DNA from: a virus
DNA length: 53,212 nt
Reading direction: 5' to 3' (one strand)
IMG/VR virus record: IMGVR_UViG_3300023119_000036
Coordinates: 1 to 53,212 of that record
In this document: piece by piece, positions 17,778 to 29,400 of the stretch
How the letters are laid out: each line of letters starts with the position of its first letter
Numbering within the stretch: the first letter of the stretch is position 1
Notes under the pieces: generated by a model
Databases searched by the model: none
Seen by the model: the letters and a program-made list of their open reading frames with translations, nothing else
What the model was told of the DNA's origin: nothing
Program-made: the position numbers and the translations under genes

Positions 17778-19829
17778 TTATGTTCCAGTATAAATTATAT
17801 AATTGACAGCTAAGTAAGGATTCATTATATTCAAATCTTGTCCAACTTCAGATTCTGTTTTCACTCCACCACTTGCAGGATAAGCTTGTGTGCCGCCTGT
17901 GCCGGGGTCTATTTGGAAAGTAATTGCTTCTTCATCAACAGGTTCTCCTGAACCAACTCTAAGTCCATAATATTGGGTACCTGAAGGGGCTTCCATGTCG
18001 TGTTCGTGGTCTGGTAGATTTTCAGCAGCAATTCCTCTAGCTTCAGCACCTGCATTACCGCCAATTGCATCTGCTGCAATATCTGTAACTCTATTTGCTG
18101 AGATGCCTCCCATGTTGTCTGTACCCATTGCAAACCTACCGCGCAGATCCGGTAAGGCAAAAGAGTTGACACCTTGATCAGCAAGTAACGATGCGTCTTT
18201 AAAATTGAAACCTATAGCATTAAACAGTGTTGTATAATCTGATTTTAAAACTTCCGAACCATCACAAAGTAACCAACCTTCTGGTGCTTCTTGGCCGCCG
18301 AAGGGCATAATTGCACCTGCCGGTACTAGAGGTATAGTTTTTAGAAAATTTCTTTTACTAACTTTATATACACCTGTGTTACCAGATCTTTTGTTAAGTA
18401 AAATTTCATCTTGGTTGTCAACATCATAAATTGTTTCTTTATTAGAAATAAAACTGTTTGCTATTCTAATATCAAATTGTTTAAGAGTTCCGCCTGTTTG
18501 TCCATCGAACTCTATCGTATTCGTTTCTACATCTCCACCTACTGCAAATGTTGTTGCACTAACTAGTCTATCAGCAGAGCCTGCTCTGCCAGTAACTGTG
18601 CCATTTACGTTACCTTGGATGTTTCCTACAAATGTATTTGCAAAAATTTGGTCATATTTGTTGTTAGCTGTACCTATGTTGCGTGTTCCGGAGCTGTCTG
18701 GAGATATATTTCCTGACAGTAAAACTCCGCCAATGTCAACATCACCACCTACATTTAATGAACCTGCAATTCCTACGCCGCCTGCTGTTACTATTGAGCC
18801 GGAGTTAATACTTGTACTAGGAATATTGTTTTCTAGCGTTAAGCTACCAGAATCGGGGAATCCATCTCTTGGTGATAATTTGATATCACCTTTTACATCA
18901 AGTTCTACTTCAGGGCCTATATTATTAATACCAACAAAACCTTCACTGTCTATACGTACTACTGTAGGAAATGCAGTGGATGTTTTTAATCTAAAGTCAA
19001 TATTTGATCCTACAATGTTTTGTGATACAATAGCTGCTTCGTTTTCTATAGAAAGTTTTAATTGATTACCTGTACCAATTGTAATACCTTCGTTATTTTT
19101 AATTGTTAAGTCAAAATTAGATTGGCTAGAAGCATTACCCCTTAAAAAGTTTCCTGCAGGAATAACTTGGTTTCCTATAACTAGTGCTTCTGCTTTTTCC
19201 GAAGTTCCGTAATATTTTAAATCTTCGTTCACTAGCTGATTAGATGTAATATTTAAGCCAGCTTTTAATCCTGTTCTAAAACCAGGTATAGTTGTTTTTG
19301 GGATAAACGATTGATCAGTAAGTATCAAAGCTGGCTTATCTTTAATCTTAATACTTAATACAGTGTAAGTAACATCATCGTCGCCTACTATTTCTTCGCT
19401 TTGCGTGCCTGTAAGTAAACCGTCGCTAAACTCTGGACCAACTAATACCCAACCAGAACCTGTAAACAAGTATAATTGTTGCGATTCTGTATTAACCCAT
19501 ACATCTCCTGCTGTGCTATTAGAAACTTCTGGCTGCGTAGATGATTTTTTTAGGCCGCCGCTGGCTACCCATGTTGTCCCATCATAAATTTTTAACTGGT
19601 TTACACCTTCCGAAGTATCATACCAAAGCTGCCCTTCTACCGGACGCTCAGGTGCAGATGAATTTGCAAAATTTTCTAATAAATGTAAAAAGTTTTCAGA
19701 AACTGCTTGTCCATATGACGTTACATTCCGTCCTGGTAAAACCAAACTAGTTTCATTATTCAACGTGGCATCTTCAACAATTATTGCGCCTTTATTTACT
19801 ACGTCAGTATAATTAATCGTATATGCCAT
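17778..19829 (-). CDS. Tail fibre protein with phage tail collar domain, paralogue 3 of 3
   Basis: A 683-residue protein. The N-terminus shares the fibre block (SLVLPGRNVTSYGQAVSENF, LLENFANSSAPERPVEGQLW). The shaft contains repeats such as NIGTANNKYDQIFANTFVGN. The C-terminal 190 residues are a tail collar domain: IPLVPAGAIMPFGGQEAPEG, WLLCDGSEV, YTTLFNAIG, FALPDLRGRFAMG. Collar domains of this kind sit at the tips of phage short and long tail fibres. AGGATAAT precedes the ATG by a few bases, and the gene starts four bases after the 197-residue gene ends. It is the best-supported host-binding candidate in the window. Confidence 0.82.
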   Translation of the reverse strand: MAYTINYTDVVNKGAIIVEDATLNNETSLVLPGRNVTSYGQAVSENFLHLLENFANSSAPERPVEGQLWYDTSEGVNQLKIYDGTTWVASGGLKKSSTQPEVSNSTAGDVWVNTESQQLYLFTGSGWVLVGPEFSDGLLTGTQSEEIVGDDDVTYTVLSIKIKDKPALILTDQSFIPKTTIPGFRTGLKAGLNITSNQLVNEDLKYYGTSEKAEALVIGNQVIPAGNFLRGNASSQSNFDLTIKNNEGITIGTGNQLKLSIENEAAIVSQNIVGSNIDFRLKTSTAFPTVVRIDSEGFVGINNIGPEVELDVKGDIKLSPRDGFPDSGSLTLENNIPSTSINSGSIVTAGGVGIAGSLNVGGDVDIGGVLLSGNISPDSSGTRNIGTANNKYDQIFANTFVGNIQGNVNGTVTGRAGSADRLVSATTFAVGGDVETNTIEFDGQTGGTLKQFDIRIANSFISNKETIYDVDNQDEILLNKRSGNTGVYKVSKRNFLKTIPLVPAGAIMPFGGQEAPEGWLLCDGSEVLKSDYTTLFNAIGFNFKDASLLADQGVNSFALPDLRGRFAMGTDNMGGISANRVTDIAADAIGGNAGAEARGIAAENLPDHEHDMEAPSGTQYYGLRVGSGEPVDEEAITFQIDPGTGGTQAYPASGGVKTESEVGQDLNIMNPYLAVNYIIYTGT

Positions 19830-19833
19830 TATA

Positions 19834-20427
19834 TTATCCTGTCAAACTCTGTACTCTTACAGTATAATCTATCTGTATTAGTCTATTCAGACTCTTTTGC
19901 ACTGGATGAAAAATTACATGAGTAATAAGTCTACCTGTGCCGTCTGCGCTGTAACTTCTCAATCCTAATTCATCAAAAACGTAAGCATTGTTTTGTGACG
20001 ATGCTGTATCAAATGCTTCTTGGCCGTTGGGCTCTCCGTAGTCTAACAAACAAGTAACTAAAATGTCTGTGTAATTTGTGCCGCTTACATGCCTAGTTTC
20101 TATTTTGTTTCTAGTAGGGTCAAGATTGTTTACACTTCTATCATCAACCACTTTGCTGTAAGTCTGATTATATAAACTAGCATTTGTTCCTGTGCTATTA
20201 GGAGTCAAATAGGTAATGATACCTGTAGGATCAATACTTGTTCCACCATTGCCAAAACTCATTTCATAAATGAATCCTTCTCCTGCATTAGCAAGACTTT
20301 CAGCCAATGCAATACTCATATTTTCGTAATGAATTGCATTTCTTTTGTTTATATAAATTTCGTTGGTTTTTGGGTCAAATATTTTTATATGACCTTGCAC
20401 CATTATTCCATGAGTTTCTTGCATCAT
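19834..20427 (-). CDS. Probable baseplate or fibre-attachment protein, unknown
   Basis: A 197-residue protein with no assigned domain. It opens with two ATG codons and the stretch GIMVQGHIKIFDPKTNEIYI. The middle contains FIYEMSFGNGGTSIDPTG, the end LIQIDYTVRVQSLTG. A FGNGG-type turn near a fibre gene is common in proteins linking fibres to the baseplate. A position between the giant baseplate protein and the fibres supports this, but a match to gp8, gp9 or gp10 of T4 cannot be shown by eye. A late-type box lies 20 bases upstream. Confidence 0.5.
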   Translation of the reverse strand: MMQETHGIMVQGHIKIFDPKTNEIYINKRNAIHYENMSIALAESLANAGEGFIYEMSFGNGGTSIDPTGIITYLTPNSTGTNASLYNQTYSKVVDDRSVNNLDPTRNKIETRHVSGTNYTDILVTCLLDYGEPNGQEAFDTASSQNNAYVFDELGLRSYSADGTGRLITHVIFHPVQKSLNRLIQIDYTVRVQSLTG

Positions 20428-20447
20428 ACTATCCGTTTTCCTATACT

Positions 20448-20457
20448 GTATTTATTC
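20448..20457 (-). promoter_or_regulatory. T4-late-like promoter box
   Basis: The minus strand reads GAATAAATAC, then AGTATAGGAAAAC before the ATG at 20427. The box contains the TAA stop of the giant gene (20454-20452), so the promoter is embedded in the coding end of the upstream gene. Confidence 0.55.
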
Positions 20458-23400
20458 AGGATGCTCATATGTTCCTGCACGTAAGAATCGTGCTATAGAA
20501 TTTTGTGCTGTTCCTAGTGTTTCGTTATCTTTTTTCCAAATTTGGCCTTGCTTTTTAATAACTGTAACTCTAGTTTGTTCCTGTGGTATTTCATTTAAAA
20601 CTAAGCTGTTATTTGCGACATCAAACTCAGCTGTGACTATTACATCTCCGTCCGGGCTTGTTTGAGCTTTGGTAGGATCGTATACAGCAATAGTATTTTT
20701 ATTCAGTCTTCTTCCGCCAACAAACACTTCGACTTGATTTTTATCTGTTACATCAAAGTTTACTGCAAATGTGTTTGTATATCCATCTGCAATGGCATTA
20801 TAAACCAAATTTGTATCTCTATATGGTATTGTTTTATCTCTATTTTGGTTATAAACTTTAGTTCCTGTTGCATGCACATTAGGAACGCCTGTTCCTAGAG
20901 TTCCTCTGCGTAATTGTCTAAGTGTATTACCTTCTTTGACAAAATATTCTATACGTTCTCCATTTACAAACAATATACCAGGAAGATTTTTGCCTTTATC
21001 TGGCTCCGGCAAATCTGTTCCATCAACTACTTCTATACGTAAATCATCATATGCTAAATCTTGCAATAAAGTCGTTGCTGCTGCATCTAGTCTTTTAAAG
21101 TGTGTTCTATTAAGAATGTCTTTAAACTGTCTATAACTAAAGCCATCAACACTAACATCGGCAGCAAAATGTATTACTTCAATAACATCATTTTGGTCTG
21201 GTAATTCTGTTAATCTAACTTTCCTACGATTGTCTGTGATATAATAATCAACGCTAGGAGTAAGAAGTGTGCCGTTCTTTGTTACCCAAACATACTGTGC
21301 ATCTAGTGCAGGCTTGCGTAATTCAAGTTCTCCTGTTGTCAATCTTAAATAAGATCTTACTTCTTGGTCACTTATCAAATTCATACGTCTTACAACATCG
21401 TATTGAGATTTTTCTATATCCTTTAAGTCATGATTACTATACTGATAAACAAATATCTTTTCGTCCGCTGCTGGCACATCATTAAGTACAAGTTGTGTTC
21501 CTGCTATAGTGTATTCGCTTTCTGAAATATTGTAAATTTCTACACTATCACCTGGTACGCCGTATTCATCACTAAGTAAAATTGCGCTATTTGCAATATC
21601 TAAGCGCCATTGTTCAGGAGTAAATATTTCTTGGCCATTCAAAAATACCTTAAGTCCATCTGCAGACAATGATCCTGGAGGTTGCTGGAAAGACTCTAAT
21701 CTGTATTCACGTTGATTATTTTGCGGTATAATATGGTTTATACTATATCCACTATTAAGTATAGTTTGTCCTACTTGGACAATTACGTTGTGCTCAGTAG
21801 GTTGTGCATAAAATGGTGTGCCTTGTAGAGTAAACGTATTGTTTATACCATTACCTGTAAATTGATCAGTAACTACTTGGCTGTAACTAATTGCTTCGTT
21901 ACTAGAAAATACAGAGTAATTAATAACATCACCGCCTTGTGCTTCTTGTTCAAGTATGACTGCAAATCTATTGTCTCCTTCAACATCATCCGCATAGTTG
22001 TAAGCAGTATATTCTACCGGCTGTCCATTTTTTGTTATAAAAATAGATTTTTCTTCGCTATATTCTTCATCAATCACAAACTGTGAAAGCACTCCTGTCA
22101 AAACAATTTCACCTAAATATTTTATACTTGCAGAAGTGCTTTGTTCTTGCACAATTATAGATAATTGCTTGTCAGCTTCTACAGGAATTGTGACAGATTT
22201 TGCACTCCAATCTATAGTATATTGAGTATCATTTAATATTTGTCCATCATATTTTACTAATACGCTATCTGCCGAACCAGGTAATTGTCTAAATATATGT
22301 GTGTAATCACCACTAGTTGTTGTTTCATAATTAAAACAATAAACAATACCTTGCCCGCCGCTTTCTTTTGTATGAACCTTAATATCTAAAGTATCATATA
22401 CTGTACCAGGCACTAGTTCTTCTGTTTTTGCTTGTGTTGGTGACACAAATAGATCACCATCAGTAATTATTTCTTCTGCATTAATACCTTGTGCAGTAGT
22501 ATAACCTAAATCGCCTCCTTCTAATGCAGTATCATAACTTGCTAAATCAGGGATAATACTACCATCACTAGTAATTTTTCTAACAATGAATATGTCACCA
22601 TCATTTAATTCAATTCCTAAATCTTGTGTATTGATTATTGTCTGTTGTCCATCGCCAGTAACACTGTTAACTACTGCAAATGGATTAGCAGGATCACCTT
22701 CATCAAAATTAGGATCATCTATTCTCACACCATTTTTGTATAAATTATAAACTACACCATCTTCTAATGCTTGGGTTAGTTCAACTGCAATAGTTGATCC
22801 GTCACTATAGAAAACTTCATCTTCAAATGTATTTTCGTATGAATCCCAAGAATCAGTAAACCATGGTTGACTATCCCATCCGCTTGGGCCACCGAAATCA
22901 AAACTTCTTACTTCAACTCCGCCGTAGTCTATTCCTGTCATTAATTGGTTTAGTTTTTTACCAAACATATTTCCTGTAGGATTGTAGGCAAAATTTATTC
23001 TGTCTGCTGCGTCTAACAGTTCAATAGACTTATAATATTCTACTCTAATAGTTGATACAGCGTTAAATGGATTAGTGAATGTAATTCTACCATGTTTGTA
23101 TGTATAACTGCCTTCACTAACTTCAACATTTGTTACAGTATATTTGCTTCTCAACTGCTCTTCATCGTTTACAAAAATCTTAATTTTATCTACTTCTACG
23201 TTTACTGGCCATTCTAAATCGTAAACTGTGTCTATATTTGTTGCAGTGAATGTTTCTGTAACATCAAGATTTTCTAAAGTGAATTCTCCGACAGTTCTAT
23301 CAAACTTAATTTTTACTGTAGGTGTTCTTACAACCCCTTTTGTAAGTCTTGCATATGCTTTTGCCTGAGTTCCAGTTTCATTTTGTGATCCTTCAATTGT

Positions 23401-26400
23401 TATAGTAGGAGGACTAATAAATCCTTGTCCAGGATTCAAGACTTGTATTTTTGTAACTCTGCCATAACCTAAAAACGCTTGTGCAGTTGCAGTTGTATTA
23501 CCATCGCCTATGACTACTTTTGGCGGCAATGTATAACCAGAACCTCCATCTTTGACTATTATTTCATCAATACTAAATCCTAAATTATCAAAGAAGTGCT
23601 TTCTAGGATAAATGTTCACAGCATCAGCTACATTAGATTTTACAATCCCGTCGAGCACTTGGGTGCTAATTGGTTGTATATTACCAAACTGATCGTTGTA
23701 TTGCGGTGGCAAATCAAAATCTGTCACAACTGAATTTGTAGGTTGAGTATAATCGACACTAGATACAAACTCTCTAATATTAGTTTTATACGGTTTAACT
23801 TCTTTTACATATTCTTCAAAATATTCTTTATTATCTTGTTCGAATGTTCTATCCTGTGTAAGTGCACCTAGTTTGTGATTAATTTTTATAAAACTACTCT
23901 TGAACATCCAATCAACATTTTTTTGCTCTGCAAAAATGTATCTCAATGAACTAAAAAATAATTGATTGTATTCTACAGATAAATCATTAATAAAAATATT
24001 ATCTCTTATACATTCTAAAATTATCCTTAATTCTATTGCAGGATTATTATCATAAATTCCATTATCAAAACTTCTATTATCATAACCTGACGCATTAGAA
24101 TTGATATTATATAAAGAATCATTTAATTCAATTGTACCGTTTTGTCTGCCTATAGTCTTATAATCTGATGTATAATCTTCTGCACCACTTGTACCAATTC
24201 TTTCTAATAATAACCATCCAGAAGATCCTATGTCTTTTATTTTTACTATAGATCCAAAACGTGGATTTAGAGCTTTTAATTGGTAGCTTTGATCAATTTC
24301 ATAATCAACCTGTGTAAATTGATTGTAACCGTTTGCATACCAATCAATGTAATTCCAATAGCGTCTTACATCAAAAGATTGAGATTGTCTTCTAAACCAA
24401 GTTTTACTAATTTCATTATAGCCATAAATTGTCCAATAATTTATACTTGTGCTGTCAGACGCAACTAAAACACTGAAGCGTCTAACAAAGATTGAAGTTG
24501 TATTGTCATATCCTGATCCTTGTTGAATTATATTTGCAGAAGTAACTCTACCTAAGTTATCAATAGATAACTCAATTTCTGCACCTGAGCCTTTACCTCT
24601 TAATTCAAAAGTGGGCGGTGTTTTATATCCACGTCCTGTTTGTTCTATATCAACTCTTACCACTCGTCCATTTAACACAATAGGTTTGAGTATAGCTTGA
24701 GATAATTTGTTTGTACTTACATATTGTAACTCTTCAAACGTATCTATTTGTAAATCATATTCATTTGTTTTTTCTGTAGGTAAATTATCAAATCTATTTA
24801 ATTCACTTATATCAAAATCGTCTGTGATTAAATTATCTTTGAAAATTAAATTAATTCGTTCTATAGACTGCTTTAGTGCTTCTATGCGATTAACAAACAT
24901 ACTTTGTCTTGGTCTATTCAAAATACCATATTTTTGTGGTATAGGTAATGATGAATCAGGAACATTCCTACCATTAGTGTCAAAACCAATTAAGCTATCA
25001 TGCCACTTGCGGTCTAAGTCTTCCGGTATTTCAGATGTAGGATCACCGTCTGCAATAAGTTTGTATTGCTTGTGTAGATTAGAATCCAATGACGGTTTTT
25101 GCTTATATTTTATGTTGAGAACAATATCATTACTAGATACTAGATTATCAAAATTATTTAGAATTATCCTGTCTGTACCTACAAATGAAATATACCTATA
25201 ATTATTTTCTCTAGGACGGCTAATTAATTGTGCAATATCATAAACACTAAGATTTCTATTTTTTATAGACGGTATTGTTTTCTTATTTTTCACCCAGAAA
25301 TAATAACGTGTAGTGAATGATTGAGACAAGTCATCATAAATTAATTTGGCACTATATTTTCCATCTCCGTATAACGGCTCTCCTGAAATACCTTGCGGTG
25401 TCCCTTTATCTGTGTCAGCTAATGCAGACCATCTGCTAGGAAGTATATTACTTTCTACCCATTCGTATACATCAATTGTTGCACCTTCTGTAAGTAAGTT
25501 CCAATTATTTTTTTGATAGTTTATACTACCTTGGTAAGGATAAACAAATCTTGCCGTGCTTAGATCCCACCAAACTTGTCCTACATGATTATCTAACCAA
25601 GCCTGTTTTGTATCTACGTTTGATGACCCAATTACACCTACGTTATAGTATGCAGGATCAAAAAATGTTTTAAATGTAACATCTTGTTCAGCAGGACCTG
25701 CTATCTTGCCCTGCAAAGGATCAATATAATCTACATAACTAACTATTTTATTTTCTTTTTTATTATAAAGGAAAGCACCTTCTATCAAATCTAAATTGAC
25801 AGGTGGACTAATGTTTTTATATATATTCCAGGCAAAAGTATTTTTCGGCTTTCGATAATCTAAAAATACACCCTTTATATCCTGTTCTGCATAGAAAGGA
25901 ATACCGACATAAACATGATTGTTGTTTGCTAATAAATTTTTGCCAAATTCATATGTTGAATCTTCAAATCTAAAATTCTCGCTATATGTATATTCACCTT
26001 CAATATTTTCATATACATATACCATTCCTGCATCTATACTTGTATTAGAAAATTCAGTAAATCCTAAATCAAATGTAGTTTTTTGACTATCAAACGTAGT
26101 TGGATTTTTTTGATCTCCATTAAGACTTGTTATTACTAAATTATCATTTGTAATATCTACTTTATATCCAAATAATTCAGAAAGTTCTTTAGTAGGGCTT
26201 GTTATAATTTGAACGTTATCAGAAAAACTACCAGCACTTTGAGTATAAATGTAAACAGCACCTTGATTTAATCTGTTGACTGTAGTCTTTGGAGCTGATA
26301 CAGCAATTTGTAAGCCATCAGGTTTAACACTTATCTCATTGCCCCAGTCTTCAATTTCGTTTGGTGCTTCTATAATTTCGTAGAGTTTGTACTTACTGTC

Positions 26401-29400
26401 TTCTTTTCTATAAATTACAAGATTTTTAGACTTTGTGCTATCAGATTTAGTAAGTTCTGCAATGACTGCTAAAACTTGACCGTTCTGATTTGCATCAAAT
26501 TTTTTGCTGAACTCTAGGATATTTGTTTCTGGATCATATACATCTTCACCATAAAAGTTGTTACCTGTAAGATTTGGCAAGTAACCTACATAATCAAATT
26601 CGTTAGTAACTAATCTCCAGAAAACCGTATTAAACTCTACGCCTGCTGCTACATTAGTAGATGCTTCGTAAAACGCATTGTCTTTTAATACAATAGAACC
26701 TTGTTGATAACCATAAGTATTGTCCCAATTTCCTCTATATGCAGGATCGACTCCATAGCGCCAACTAATATTATCCCAGTTTACTGGGTTGGTAATTGAC
26801 TGTGTAGCAGATTCGTCTGAGTCTTTATTTGCACGGTAATAATTATCCTGATAGACAACTATATCGCCTGCATTATACTGGGTAAGTTGATAATTGCCTC
26901 TGAATCTATCTACTTCTTCAGTACCATGGTAGAATATTTCTATTGAACCAGGATCGAATCTTGTTTCTTTATCTAAGTCTCCTCTAGATCCTACTAACAG
27001 CGTATATAGTTTATCTTGTTTTTTTATTTTTACTTCGTCACCAAAATATCTTTCAGCACTATTGTACTGGCTAACAAGAAGTTTATCATAATCATATGCA
27101 CCGTTCTCTTGTCTTCTAAATATTGCAACTACACCTTCATTAGCATAACCGCTAGAAGTTCCTCTTGCATCTCCTTGGATATTGTAAACTTGTGTATAAT
27201 CTTTGTTTAGTTTTGTAGGATGATTAGGTAGTCTTGCAATACCACTTTCAAAATTCTCTCTATAGAAATAATATTCTGCATCTAGCACTGCTGGATTATC
27301 TACAACATCAAAGTTTCCTGACTGATTTTCAAAAACTAATAAATCTCCAATTACAGCACTTCCTAAAATAATATTATTGTTTACATCTTCGATAGTTCCT
27401 ACTACACGGTCTACATCTAATTCGTCTCTTGCTGTTCTACGTATTTGGAATCTACCTATATTAGACAATTGTGTCCATGATCCGCTTATAACTTTTACAT
27501 ATACTCTTACATTATTAAACTGTTGTTGAGCAAAAACTATCTCAGCTGAAGAAGTAGTTGTGCTTGTAAGGGCTAAGCCGCCCTGACCGTCTCGTGGAAA
27601 TTGTACATCTTCAATAATATCGCCAACTTGTATTCTAAAAGGATTTCCCTCGAAATCAAATTCTGTGTACTCAAAGTCAATATACCCATCCCAAATATCA
27701 TAAATTTGATGTGATTGATTTAATTGCTGTATATCAAATCCCGAGCCATTAAGTGTAACTGGTGAATTATCTAAATCATAAAAATTAAACAATAATGATT
27801 CGTTTGCAGGATCACCCTTTCCTACAAAGAAGTTATTTGATGCGATATCTTCTTGGAATGATTTTCCTATTCTCACAACCCATAAATTACTAGGCTGCGG
27901 TGCTTCAATTCCATCCGGATCTCCTGTATAAGACAAATGGGTCATAAAGCTAGAACGATTATTCTCATTTACAAAGTTTCCTACAATAGAAACAGTGTCT
28001 TGAATATTAGAGTAAATGTTTAAAGGACGTTCACTATCTGCAGGTTTAACATCTGCATAAACTAATCCTCGTCCTATATCAGAATATCTACCATTATTGC
28101 TATAAGTAAATCCAGTATCTATATACCAAAATCCACCTACAGCGTCTGATGTTGCAAATGTAGATTCTTGTGTATAAAAACCTACAAAGTTTTTTGTAGC
28201 ACTTACATACAGTTCGTCTGTTACAGCCATTACACCGTTTATATCTTTGAGATAAATTACAGCACTGTCTCTGTATATTGCAATATAATACACAATACCG
28301 CTACCTGTATCTGTTTCTATTTGATCACCTACACTAGGCAAACTAACAAAAGTCTCAACAAAAAGAACTGCATCTATTTTTGCTACTATTTCGTGCTCTT
28401 GCGATAAAAACTCTGGCGTTATACTTGGAATTTGGCCGTCAAATGGAATATAAATATCTTGGGTAGGATATGCATAACTTTTTCTGTTCCAGTATAAATT
28501 AATTCTATCGCCTGTACCTACTTCATCATTAATCCTGCCAGTAGTGCCTAAATACATATCAATAGGTGCTCTAATTAACAAATGGTCTATATTTGAAGTA
28601 GGCAATCCAAAGTTTCCTGACAGTAATAATTTTAAAGTTGTACTGTCAGTATCTTCTTGGTTTACAAGGTTAACATAGCTATCAAAAGTAGAGTAAGGTT
28701 GTGTAGAAATTTGCGGTTCTATTTTTTTGTTAGCTTTCCAAAATGACTCTCTGTATTTTACAATCTGATTTTTTGAATACGTAGTGTCTGGATCAAAAGT
28801 ACCTTTGAATTGTGTTTTGACCCCTGATGCATGCGGGACACCTACAACTAAATATTCTCCATCTTCGCTTACATCTATAGAATAACCAAATTGATCATGA
28901 GAATCAATAATATCATTTGCTTCTCTAAGGTCTAGTTCTTGTGTAAGTTGTAGCCTTGCAGTTTCTTTACTTCTTTTGTAGACAAATACCTTGCCGCTTT
29001 CGTCGCCACTAGCAGCTACAAAGAAATTATTGTTGTCTGCTGTTGCAGCCATTGACCCTGTAAAATCTTGTCTAGTGCTATCCCATTCGGATGGATTATC
29101 ATACTGGTCTAATAAATTATATACTTTTTTGTTTTGCAGTACTGACCAATTATTATTAGAATAATTATCTACCCAAATTTTCTGATTATCATATATTTTT
29201 TCATTTACAATAGCATTGACATTTGATAGATTATTTGTCCTTACTTCCCTTAGTGTTGTTACAGTAAGTTTTTCATCTGCAAAACCAATTATGTCATTTA
29301 CAGTTGGTACAACAATAAATGCTAATTGATTTTGTATTTCATATATTTCGTAAAATCCATTGAGATTGTAAGATTGGGCGCCTCTTACAGCGATAAAATC

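Noticed and set aside
8921-20427. A diversity-generating retroelement acting on the fibre genes
   Set aside because: No reverse transcriptase or template/variable repeat pair was seen; the repeats are diverged protein modules.
24707-25201. A 164-codon plus-strand frame inside the giant gene
   Set aside because: It is antisense to a continuous coding region and has no recognisable domain, start signal or promoter.
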